From contig CALFXA010000037.1 of assembly GCA_937928015.1 (NCBI GenBank), positions 1-12,168 of the forward strand: 12,168 bases of DNA, written 5' to 3'. The notes under the pieces are model-generated. The model saw only the letters and a program-made list of their open reading frames with translations. It did not search any database and was not told the origin of the DNA. The stretch comes from an uncultured Anaerolineales bacterium (GTDB lineage: Bacteria; Chloroflexota; Anaerolineae; Anaerolineales; Villigracilaceae). Both the position numbers and the translations under genes were made by a program. The stretch's first letter is position 1, and every line of letters starts with the position of its first letter. Below, piece after piece: positions 1 to 5,367 of this stretch.

Positions 1-2
1 AG

Positions 3-287
3 ATCTCGCTGATGGCGCGCCGCATCATCGAATGTGGACAACCCGAAATGTTGGGCGAACTGATGGACCAGAATCACGCCTTCCTCCAGGAGATGACCGT
101 CTCTTCGTCTGAGCTGGATTCGCTCGTACGTGCCGCGCGCACGGCAGGCGCGCTGGGCGCCAAGATGAGCGGCGGCGGACGCGGCGGCAACATGATCGCG
201 CTGGTGGCGCCCGAGATGGCGGAACCCGTTTCGAGGTCCCTGCTCGCAGCAGGCGCCAGGCGGACCATCGTCACGCAAGTTTCATGA
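3..287 (+). CDS. mvk: Mevalonate kinase, C-terminal part (5' end outside window)
   Basis: This is the last ~94 codons of a GHMP-superfamily kinase, read in an open frame that runs off the left edge. The family phosphorylates (R)-mevalonate with ATP in the cytoplasm, in the mevalonate route to isopentenyl units. The visible evidence is the C-terminal GHMP pattern: 'ELMDQNHAFLQEMTVSS', the 'S.ELDSLV.AAR.AGALGAK' stretch, and the glycine-rich motif 3 'KMSGGGRGGNMIALV' near residues 51–65 of the visible part. The ATP-binding loop and catalytic residues lie upstream of the window. The ATG at 12 is internal to the frame and not a credible start. The stop TGA overlaps the next gene's ATG (ATGA at 284–287), implying one mRNA with the CPBP protein. 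Another GHMP kinase (phosphomevalonate kinase, for example) cannot be fully excluded from the C-terminus alone, but the QNHAFLQE…SSSELD signature favours mevalonate kinase. Confidence 0.83.
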   Translation: MSLMARRIIECGQPEMLGELMDQNHAFLQEMTVSSSELDSLVRAARTAGALGAKMSGGGRGGNMIALVAPEMAEPVSRSLLAAGARRTIVTQVS

Positions 288-895
288 AGCGGCTGGCTCC
301 CATCCTGGCGTATGGGGCCGTGGCAATCGGCCTGTTCTGGGCGCACAGCGCCTGGGGCGCGTTGCTTGGTTTCCATGCCGTCATGTTGTTTGCGCTCTGG
401 CTCGACCGCCACAACCTCCCCCCACTCTTCCTTCTCATCAAAAGCAAATACCGCCGCTGGCTCATCGTCAACTTGTTGATCGGCAGCCTCAGCGGACTCG
501 CCCTGTACGTGCTGTGGCCGTGGCTGAACATTGCACCCGACCTGTCCACACAGCTTGAAGCGCTCGGGCTGACGCGCACAACCTGGCCCGCCTTTATCCT
601 CTATTTCACGCTCGTCAACCCGTGGATCGAGGAATTCTTCTGGCGCGGCTATTTGGGGGATTCTTCGAAATGGCCTGTGCTCATGGACTTCATTTTCGCA
701 GGCTATCACGGCATGTTGCTGATCGGGCGGATAGGCACGCTCACATTGTCCCTGGCTTTATCCGGTCTGGTGTTTGCAGGCTGGTTCTGGCGGCAAACCT
801 TGCGCAAAGATGGCGGACTGCTGGCCGCAGGGCTGAGTCACATGCTGGCAGACCTGACCATCTTGCTGGCTGTATATTACACAGCCATTGTTTGA
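284..895 (+). CDS. CPBP-family intramembrane glutamic protease
   Basis: This 203-aa multi-pass membrane protein has hydrophobic segments at about residues 5–40, 58–80, 100–112, 135–168 and 178–200. It carries the three CPBP (Abi/Rce1-like) motifs: EExxxR as E116-E117-F-F-W-R121 ('NPWIEEFFWRGYL'), FxxxH as F138–H142 ('FAGYH') and HxxxD as H186–D190 ('LSHMLADL'). Family members are membrane proteases, or act in CAAX processing, bacteriocin immunity and maturation; the substrate here is unknown. The start ATG overlaps the mevalonate kinase stop codon, so the two are probably translationally coupled. The isoprenoid context recalls prenylation-linked CAAX proteases, but that link is only inference. 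The gene ends about 95 nt before the terminator at 990–1025; nothing recognisable lies in that spacer. Confidence 0.82.
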   Translation: MKRLAPILAYGAVAIGLFWAHSAWGALLGFHAVMLFALWLDRHNLPPLFLLIKSKYRRWLIVNLLIGSLSGLALYVLWPWLNIAPDLSTQLEALGLTRTTWPAFILYFTLVNPWIEEFFWRGYLGDSSKWPVLMDFIFAGYHGMLLIGRIGTLTLSLALSGLVFAGWFWRQTLRKDGGLLAAGLSHMLADLTILLAVYYTAIV

Positions 896-989
896 AACCA
901 CAATTGGATTCATACATGGTAGATTCCTCGCCCCGCGTAATCGGTTTACGCCTGGCCGCCCATCATGACACACGCCATAGTTAAAGCAA

Positions 990-1035
990 AAGCAGGAACT
1001 CGCGCTAAGGCGCGAGTTCCTGCTTCTTTATTTTT
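990..1035. terminator. Bidirectional rho-independent terminator
   Basis: A perfect 16-bp inverted repeat (990–1005 pairing with 1010–1025, loop TAAG) is followed on the plus strand by TCTTTATTTTT. On the minus strand it is followed by a T-rich stretch (complement of AAAGCAAAA, 983–991). It sits between convergent genes, the mevalonate kinase/CPBP pair and the FAH-family hydrolase, so it can end both transcripts. Confidence 0.9.
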
Positions 1036-1043
1036 ACACGCGT

Positions 1044-1805
1044 TTATTCCGCCTTGACAGGGTTGGAGATCGCCCCCAACCCGTCGATTTCCACATCCAC
1101 GCGGTCGCCCGGCTTGAGCGGCCCCACACCCGCGGGCGTGCCTGTGAAGATCAGGTCGCCCGGCTCGAGCGTCATCACGGACGAGATATAAGCCACCAGC
1201 GTGGCTACGCTGAAGACCATGTCGCGGGTGGAGGCCATCTGACGCATCTGCCCGTTGACGCGGCAGGTCACCACGGCGTCCGAGGGGTCGAAGTCGGTGT
1301 CGATCCACGGGCCGAAGGCGCAGAAGGTGTCGAAGCCCTTGGCGCGTGTCCACTGGCCGTCGGTCTTTTGCAGGTCACGGGCAGTGACATCGTTGCCGAC
1401 GGTATAGCCGAGGATATAGTTCTTGGCATCCTCAGTGGTGATGTGACGTCCGCGCTTGCCAACCACGGCCACCAGCTCCGCCTCATGTTCCACCTGCGCC
1501 GACTGCGGCGGCAGGACAATGGCCTCCCCGCTGGAGATGATCGACGAGGGCGGCTTGAGGAAGAGCAGCGGCACCTTGGGCACTTCGTTGCCCAACTCCT
1601 TGGCATGGTCCACGTAATTGCGGCCCACACACACGATCTTGCTCGGCTGGGACGGGGCCAGCAGTTTCACCTCCGCGCGCGGCAGGGACGCATCCCGCCG
1701 ACGATAACGCCCGAAGATATCCCCGTCGATCTCGCCGATCTTGTCATCCAGAAGCCAGCCATATTGCGGGGCCTCGTCCTTTTGCTGATAACGTACGATT
1801 CTCAT
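1044..1805 (-). CDS. Fumarylacetoacetate hydrolase (FAH) family protein
   Basis: This 253-aa cytoplasmic enzyme belongs to the FAH superfamily, which hydrolyses or decarboxylates beta-diketo and 2-oxo-ene acids such as acylpyruvates, oxaloacetate or homoprotocatechuate ring-opened products. A short variable N-terminal part (1–50) precedes the catalytic fold, which opens with 'KIVCVGRNYVDHAKELG' (~56–72). The metal ligands are visible as E108 and E110 in 'EHEAELVAVVG' and D139 in 'GNDVTARDLQ'. K156 in 'RAKGFDTF' and the C-terminal 'TGTPAGVG' loop (221–228) also match the family. The ATG at 1805 is preferred over a longer reading from 1868 because GGAGG sits 4 nt before it and homology begins there. 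A weak promoter candidate on this strand is TTGCAG (1861–1856), a 17-nt spacer and TACACT (1838–1833). The gene is alone between the terminator and the divergent tRNA; substrate is not predictable. Confidence 0.9.
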   Translation of the reverse strand: MRIVRYQQKDEAPQYGWLLDDKIGEIDGDIFGRYRRRDASLPRAEVKLLAPSQPSKIVCVGRNYVDHAKELGNEVPKVPLLFLKPPSSIISSGEAIVLPPQSAQVEHEAELVAVVGKRGRHITTEDAKNYILGYTVGNDVTARDLQKTDGQWTRAKGFDTFCAFGPWIDTDFDPSDAVVTCRVNGQMRQMASTRDMVFSVATLVAYISSVMTLEPGDLIFTGTPAGVGPLKPGDRVDVEIDGLGAISNPVKAE

Positions 1806-1847
1806 CCTGCCTCCATAAACGGTTCTGGGACAAGTGTAATCGTCAAC

Positions 1848-1876
1848 TTGCCAACCTGCAACCTTCAACTTATAAT
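1848..1876 (+). promoter_or_regulatory. Sigma-70 type promoter of tRNA-Val
   Basis: A -35 TTGCCA at 1848–1853, a spacer of exactly 17 nt and a perfect -10 TATAAT at 1871–1876 lie 10 nt before the first base of the tRNA. The expected transcription start is near 1883, giving a 5' leader of only a few nucleotides for RNase P to remove. The box lies in the short divergent region shared with the FAH-family gene. Confidence 0.85.
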
Positions 1877-1886
1877 AGCAATCCCC

Positions 1887-1960
1887 GGGCGCATAGCTCA
1901 GTTGGTTAGAGCATCTCTTTTACACAGAGAAGGTCGGGGGTTCGAGTCCCTCTGCGCCCA
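1887..1960 (+). tRNA. tRNA-Val (anticodon UAC)
   Basis: A complete 74-nt cloverleaf can be folded by eye. The acceptor stem GGGCGCA pairs with TGCGCCC, the D-arm is GCTC…GAGC, and the anticodon stem TCTCT/AGAGA encloses the loop TTTACAC with TAC at the anticodon. The variable loop is 5 nt, and the T-arm GGGGG/CCCTC (one G·U) encloses TTCGAGT. The discriminator is A and the CCA end is not encoded. A consensus promoter lies directly upstream. The palindrome that begins 6 nt downstream may also help to end transcription, although it has no T tract. Confidence 0.97.
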
Positions 1961-1966
1961 CTAAAC

Positions 1967-2001
1967 CCAGTGTGCCCCACTTCGGAAGTGGGGCACACTG
2001 G
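1967..2001. repeat. Upstream palindrome (REP-like) flanking the RAYT gene
   Basis: This is a perfect inverted repeat of 17 nt arms (1967–1983 and 1985–2001) around a single central base at 1984. The core is TGTGCCCCAC / GTGGGGCACA. It starts 6 nt after the tRNA and ends 5 nt before the AGGAGG ribosome binding site of the transposase. REP-associated tyrosine transposases are typically bordered by the palindromes they recognise, so this is interpreted as a REP-like element. No T run follows, so a simple intrinsic terminator is less likely. Confidence 0.75.
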
Positions 2002-2016
2002 CAACCAGGAGGAGAT

Positions 2017-2604
2017 ATGCGAACCCCACGCCCACCCTTTGTCAAAGGCGAATACTATCATTTCTACAACCGCGGGGCACACCGTGCCTCTATCTTTCGA
2101 GAACCGTCCAATTTTCTGTTCGTCATCCGCAAGATCTAACATTACACGAAAAAATTATCCCTGGCCCCGATTGCCTACTGCCTGATGCCCAATCATTTTC
2201 ACTTCCTGATTCGACAGGATGGAGACCAGCCCGCTGGCTTGCTGCCTCAACTTGTGTTCAATAGTTACGTCAAGGCCTATAACAAAATGTATCAACATGA
2301 TGGCACACTCTTCGAGGGCCATTTTCACGCCAAACATATTCAGAATTACAAGCACCTCATCCACCTCTGTCGCTACATTCATGGGAACCCCGTCAAAGAT
2401 GGGTTGACCGCTGCGCCCGAAGAATGGCCCTATTCCAATTATCTGGAATGGATCGGCCAACGGGATGGCACGTTGGTGGACTCGGTCTTCGTCCACGAAA
2501 ATTTTTCCAGCACTCAGGTGTACGCGGACTTCGTCATGGATTACCTGAAATCGAGGCAACTGCCCGACGAAGTTAGGGTATATTTAGACTCCATCGAATC
2601 CTAA
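2017..2604 (+). pseudogene. REP-associated tyrosine transposase (RAYT, Y1/HUH), interrupted by an in-frame TAA
   Basis: Read through one internal stop, this is a 196-codon gene for a single-domain HUH transposase of the RAYT/Transposase_17 type, which nicks and rejoins single-stranded DNA at REP palindromes. It begins at ATG 2017, 4 nt after AGGAGG, with the family N-terminus 'VKGEYYHFYNRG'. Codon 41 (2137–2139) is TAA in place of a sense codon, and the same frame then continues through 'YCLMPNHFHFLI' (HUH histidines at codons 60 and 62). It goes on through 'YVKAYNKMYQHDGTLFEGHFH', which probably holds the catalytic tyrosine, and 'YIHGNPVKDGL' to the proper end at 2604. There is no frameshift or deletion and the rest is well conserved, so inactivation looks recent, or the stop is a sequence error or is read through. 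The ATG at 2185 would yield only a fragment lacking the first strand of the fold. Palindromes flank the gene on both sides. Confidence 0.85.
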
Positions 2605-2608
2605 CTCC

Positions 2609-2641
2609 AGGTGGGGTGGACCTGACAGGTCCACCCCACCT
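2609..2641. repeat. Downstream palindrome (REP-like) flanking the RAYT gene
   Basis: A perfect inverted repeat with 16-nt arms (2609–2624 and 2626–2641) around a single base at 2625 starts 4 nt after the RAYT stop codon. Its core GGTGGGGTGG resembles the GTGGGGCAC core of the upstream palindrome, and both have the same one-base centre. No T tract follows. It ends 12 nt before the start codon of the dehydrogenase and leaves that gene with almost no native 5' region. Confidence 0.75.
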
Positions 2642-2653
2642 CCATGGAAAAAC

Positions 2654-3562
2654 ATGCCCAAACTTCTACTCCTCTCTCAAAACCCCGACCAATACCTGAC
2701 CCTGTTCCGCGCGGCCCTGCCTGAGCTGGAGATCATCACCGCGCCCGCCGCGGACTGCGAGCTGGCCTTCGGCGACCCGTCGCTGCTCAAGGACGCAGTG
2801 CCGCACCTGCCGAACCTCAAGTGGATCCAGTCCACTTGGGCGGGCGTGGAGCCGCTGCTCAACCCCGCCCTGCCGCGCAATTACATCCTGACCAACGCGC
2901 GCGGGGTGTTCGGTCCGCTCATGTCGGAATACGTCTTCGGTTATCTGTTGCTGCACGAGCGCAATATCTTGCAGCACGTCGAATCGCAAAAACAAAATCG
3001 CTGGAACGGCCTGATGACGGGCACCCTGCGCGGCAAGACCATCGGCCTGATGGGCGTCGGCTCGATCGGCGCACACGTGGCGGGCACGGCCAAACATTTC
3101 GGCATGACCGTGCGCGGATACACCCGCGCCAGCGAGGACTGCGCCGACGTGGATACTTACTTCCACGCGGACCTGCCCGCCTTCGCCGCGGACCTTGATT
3201 ATCTGGTCAACATCCTGCCGAACACGCGTGAGACGCGTCAGTTGATCGACGCCTCGGTGCTGGCGGCGCTGCCCGCGCACGCGCTCTTCGTCAACGCAGG
3301 ACGCGGCAGCGCGGTGGACGAACCCGCTTTGGCGGCGGCGCTGGCCGAGGGTCGGCTGCGCGGCGCGGTGTTGGACGTCTTCCAGCAGGAGCCGCTTCCG
3401 CCGGAGCACGTCTTCTGGCGCACGCCCAACCTGTTGATCACGTCGCACACCGCCGCGCCGAGTTTCCCGAAGGACCTCGCCGCGTTGTTCGTCGAAAATT
3501 ACCGCCGCTTCGTGAGCGGACAGCTGTTGAAGTATCAGGTGGATTTCGAGCGCGGATACTGA
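2654..3562 (+). CDS. D-2-hydroxyacid dehydrogenase, NAD(P)-dependent
   Basis: This 302-aa cytoplasmic oxidoreductase interconverts 2-keto acids and D-2-hydroxy acids (for example glyoxylate/hydroxypyruvate reduction). The N-terminal catalytic half includes 'LKWIQSTWAGVEPLL' (55–69) and 'TNARGVFGPLMSEYVFGYLL' (80–99). The Rossmann domain opens with 'LRGKTIGLMGVGSIGAHVA', giving GxGxxG at G134–G139. The catalytic triad is visible as R217 ('VNAGRGSAVDE'), E246 ('DVFQQEPLP') and H265 ('ITSHTAAPS'). Length fits the short GhrA-like branch; cofactor choice and substrate cannot be fixed from sequence. The ribosome binding site is poor (GGA at 2646–2648), possibly because the RAYT element lies immediately upstream. 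Its last 28 bp overlap the 3' end of the convergent gene on the minus strand. Confidence 0.88.
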   Translation: MPKLLLLSQNPDQYLTLFRAALPELEIITAPAADCELAFGDPSLLKDAVPHLPNLKWIQSTWAGVEPLLNPALPRNYILTNARGVFGPLMSEYVFGYLLLHERNILQHVESQKQNRWNGLMTGTLRGKTIGLMGVGSIGAHVAGTAKHFGMTVRGYTRASEDCADVDTYFHADLPAFAADLDYLVNILPNTRETRQLIDASVLAALPAHALFVNAGRGSAVDEPALAAALAEGRLRGAVLDVFQQEPLPPEHVFWRTPNLLITSHTAAPSFPKDLAALFVENYRRFVSGQLLKYQVDFERGY

Positions 3563-3942
3563 GTCAGCGCCCAGGCCAGCAGCAGGAGCAGCAGGCCGGT
3601 CGCGTCGAAGGCGATGAAGCGCAGGATGGAGGTTCGCAGGAGCAGGTGATCCGCCGTCAGTGTGGACAGGATGTAGCTTTCCCCGATCAGACCCGTGGCC
3701 TGCATCCACACCGACAGGGTCAGCGCCAGCCGAAAGCGGACCGGGTGCAGGGCGGCGGGCAGGTAGGGGAGGTTCCACATCAGGAACAGCACCCCCACCC
3801 CGCGGACAGCGGCTTCGCCCGCCGAGCCCGAGAGTTCATATGCGCCGACGAAGCGCGCGGGCCAGCCGATGAATTGAATCGCCGCCTGCACGTTCCAGGC
3901 GGCGACAAAGGCGATCAACAGGCGGGAGGTCCAGAGGCGCAT
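3535..3942 (-). CDS. Small four-helix membrane protein of unknown function
   Basis: This hydrophobic protein has about 135 residues from ATG 3942. An alternative TTG start at 3957 would give 140 aa and would overlap the upstream stop as TTGA (3957–3954). It has four likely membrane segments: 'RLLIAFVAAWNVQAAIQFI', 'GVGVLFLMWNLPYLPAAL', 'LALTLSVWMQATGLIGESYIL' and 'RFIAFDATGLLLLLLAWAL'. I recognise no family with certainty and no catalytic motif is evident. It directly follows the YcxB-like gene, probably in the same transcript. GC content is high like the core genes, unlike its upstream neighbour. Its 3' end overlaps the D-2-hydroxyacid dehydrogenase by 28 bp tail to tail, with no terminator between them. 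Confidence 0.7.
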   Translation of the reverse strand: MRLWTSRLLIAFVAAWNVQAAIQFIGWPARFVGAYELSGSAGEAAVRGVGVLFLMWNLPYLPAALHPVRFRLALTLSVWMQATGLIGESYILSTLTADHLLLRTSILRFIAFDATGLLLLLLAWALTQYPRSKST

Positions 3943-3953
3943 GGTCGAGGTCT

Positions 3954-4550
3954 TCAATTCTTGACGATTACCTTGCCGATTTTCTCGTTAAACATTTCCT
4001 TCAAAGTTTGAATTTGTTCCAAGTCAAGGGCTCTCTTGGGCAATATATCAAAGTGTTTCCCCTTTTTTAAAAGCAAAAATATTCTTCCATGTTCAATCAC
4101 AGACTGATATGATGACCATTCAATTTTCACAGTGCGTTGACCCTGAGTGACTTCAATGCCGTCTGGCGTGAAAGTGGCAATTTGATTGGAGACATCGGGA
4201 TATTTCACTTTGAAAATAACCCAGCGGATTAATCCTACAAACATTCCACCCAATACCCCAAGCCCCCCCCCAAACAAAAGCAATCCCAAAAATATTTTCG
4301 ACAACCCGAATAAAACACGGACGATCTCCAATCGTTGATCAGGAAACAATATGGCAATCAGTATCAGGGGTAAACCAGCCAAAAGAAGCAAAAGGCTGGA
4401 CACAAAGACAAAAGGCTTCCATTCCTTCCACTTGTTTTCATCCTTGCCCTTTTTATACAACCTTGCGGCAAGAATCAGTTCAGAGAAAAAGGGTTTAAAT
4501 TCTTTCGTTTTCACCTCCATACAGCCCAAATCGTCACTATTATTTATCAT
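3954..4550 (-). CDS. YcxB-like membrane protein
   Basis: This 198-aa protein has a charged N-terminus (1–45), two membrane segments at about 47–69 and 84–113, and a soluble C-terminal domain from ~125. The C-terminal domain resembles the YcxB-like C-terminal domain ('FTPDGIEVTQGQRTVKIEWSSY', then 'FLLLKKGKHFDILPKRALD' and a final helix). That domain's function is unknown; it is usually tethered to two TM helices as here. ATG 4550 has GAGG 4 nt upstream; an internal ATG at 4520 is possible. Base composition is clearly lower in GC than neighbours (21 of 60 bases G or C in 3961–4020), which suggests acquisition by transfer. A run of nine G residues (plus-strand C at 4263–4271) encodes Gly-Gly-Gly at the second TM segment and could slip. 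Confidence 0.75.
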   Translation of the reverse strand: MINNSDDLGCMEVKTKEFKPFFSELILAARLYKKGKDENKWKEWKPFVFVSSLLLLLAGLPLILIAILFPDQRLEIVRVLFGLSKIFLGLLLFGGGLGVLGGMFVGLIRWVIFKVKYPDVSNQIATFTPDGIEVTQGQRTVKIEWSSYQSVIEHGRIFLLLKKGKHFDILPKRALDLEQIQTLKEMFNEKIGKVIVKN

Positions 4551-4556
4551 ACATCC

Positions 4557-4715
4557 TCACTCCTTCTCGCCGCTGACCTTCATCCAGGCTTTCTTCATGT
4601 TAAGCGCGTCCTCTTCCATGATGGGGCTCTCGCACAGGATGCGGCCGCCGCAGCCGAAATCGGTCAGCGCCTTGAACAGATCGGTCAGTTTCAGATCCGC
4701 TTCGGCCAGGGACAT
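4557..4715 (-). pseudogene. Truncated duplicate of the 3' end of the endonuclease IV-like gene
   Basis: The 52 codons before the TGA at 4559–4557 match the C-terminus of the intact endonuclease IV homologue at 5364–6230. The last 37 residues up to 'SGEKE' are identical, and the preceding 15 are similar (MSLAEADLKLTDLFK versus LSLSEADLDLKALFR). At DNA level 4560–4670 and 5379–5489 differ at 4 of 111 positions, all synonymous, with a 62-nt perfect run at 4609–4670. Upstream of 4715 the homology stops and the TIM-barrel core is missing, so it cannot be an enzyme. An open frame continues to a GTG at 4796, with ATGs at 4730 and 4715, so a short peptide could still be made. It ends 7 nt before the YcxB-like start codon. 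Confidence 0.85.
4560..4670 (-). repeat. Direct repeat, copy 1 (end of endonuclease IV-like gene)
   Basis: This 111-bp block matches 5379–5489 at 107 positions, in the same orientation and offset by exactly 819 bp. The left 49 bp hold the four mismatches; 4609–4670 is perfect. Similarity falls abruptly after 4670. Recombination between the copies would delete 819 bp, including the DUF433 membrane gene, and leave an intact endonuclease IV gene directly upstream of the YcxB-like gene. Confidence 0.9.
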
Positions 4716-4801
4716 CCACTCCGTCGGCATACGGGTGACATCATGTTCGCGATCCAGCAAGACGTTATGCGAAGCCTTACTGGATGTAAACCCCACTCGG
4801 T

Positions 4802-4823
4802 ATTATATCTGCATCCAATGCAG
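4802..4823 (-). promoter_or_regulatory. Possible -10 box with adjacent small palindrome
   Basis: On the minus strand TATAAT (4807–4802) follows a 6-bp inverted repeat CTGCAT-N3-ATGCAG (4823–4809). The -35 match is poor (TTCACC at a 15-nt spacing). It could drive the endonuclease remnant and the YcxB-like gene, with the palindrome as an operator, but this rests on short motifs only. Confidence 0.3.
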
Positions 4824-4833
4824 GTGAAGTTTT

Positions 4834-5367
4834 TTACTCATCCCTGGGTTCCAACGCAGCTTCGGCCTGGATGGAAGCATCGATCTCGGCGCGATGGACT
4901 TCGTAAAATCCCAACGCCTCCCGCACTTGAGACTGGGTCAGGTCATACTCTTCGGCGATTTCAGCAGGGGAATTATTTTGGGCGGCCATGATAATCGTTT
5001 GAACCCGCATCCCCGTTCCGCGCAGCACAGGGGCGAAGGAGCCTGAAGCGCCGCGCCGATACGTAATTTCGGAAAACTCGTAATCATCCAATCCTTGCAA
5101 AAGTCCACCCATCTTTTCTGCCTTTGCATGACGCCACAACAAAGCGATACCCGCCAGAACTCCTGATATACCTCCGCCCCAGATGAGTATCCTCGCGACA
5201 ACGTCCCACTCGTTCCCATCCCGAATCACCCCTGCAGGCTGAGGAGCTGATATCAGGTCAACCACAACCAAAAACACAAGATAAGCAATAAAACCGATCA
5301 CCATCCCAACAGGAAAGAACGCAACCAGTACGGTAGGAGAGACAAGGAGATATTTCAGATTTTTCAT
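4834..5367 (-). CDS. Membrane-anchored DUF433-domain protein
   Basis: This 177-aa protein has two membrane segments (about 8–38 and 56–79), a short linker and a C-terminal DUF433-like domain at ~113–170. The domain is seen as 'VLRGTGMRVQTIIMAAQNNSPAEIAEEYDLTQSQVREALGFYEVHRAEI'. DUF433 is a small helix-turn-helix-like domain, usually found free in ~75–110 aa proteins that often pair with PIN- or DUF5615-type toxins. No such partner is visible here. The start ATG at 5367 overlaps the endonuclease IV stop codon (ATGA, 5367–5364), so translation is probably coupled. The gene is enclosed by the direct repeats of the endonuclease IV 3' end and may have arrived as part of that unit. The fusion to two TM helices suggests sensing or anchoring at the membrane; this is inference. 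Confidence 0.75.
   Translation of the reverse strand: MKNLKYLLVSPTVLVAFFPVGMVIGFIAYLVFLVVVDLISAPQPAGVIRDGNEWDVVARILIWGGGISGVLAGIALLWRHAKAEKMGGLLQGLDDYEFSEITYRRGASGSFAPVLRGTGMRVQTIIMAAQNNSPAEIAEEYDLTQSQVREALGFYEVHRAEIDASIQAEAALEPRDE

Noticed and set aside
946..1353. Minus-strand frame inside the FAH-family gene and the terminator
   Set aside because: It is the wrong frame of a confident gene and runs through a terminator hairpin.
1906..2142. Open frame on the minus strand across the tRNA and RAYT start (includes 'GTRTPDLLCVKEML')
   Set aside because: It is the antisense of tRNA-Val and the RAYT 5' end; the tRNA-derived peptide tail is a known kind of spurious gene call.
2666..3778. 370-codon open frame opposite the dehydrogenase
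   Set aside because: It is a GC-driven antisense shadow: Arg/Gly/Ala/Gln-rich, no motif, while the plus-strand enzyme has all catalytic residues.
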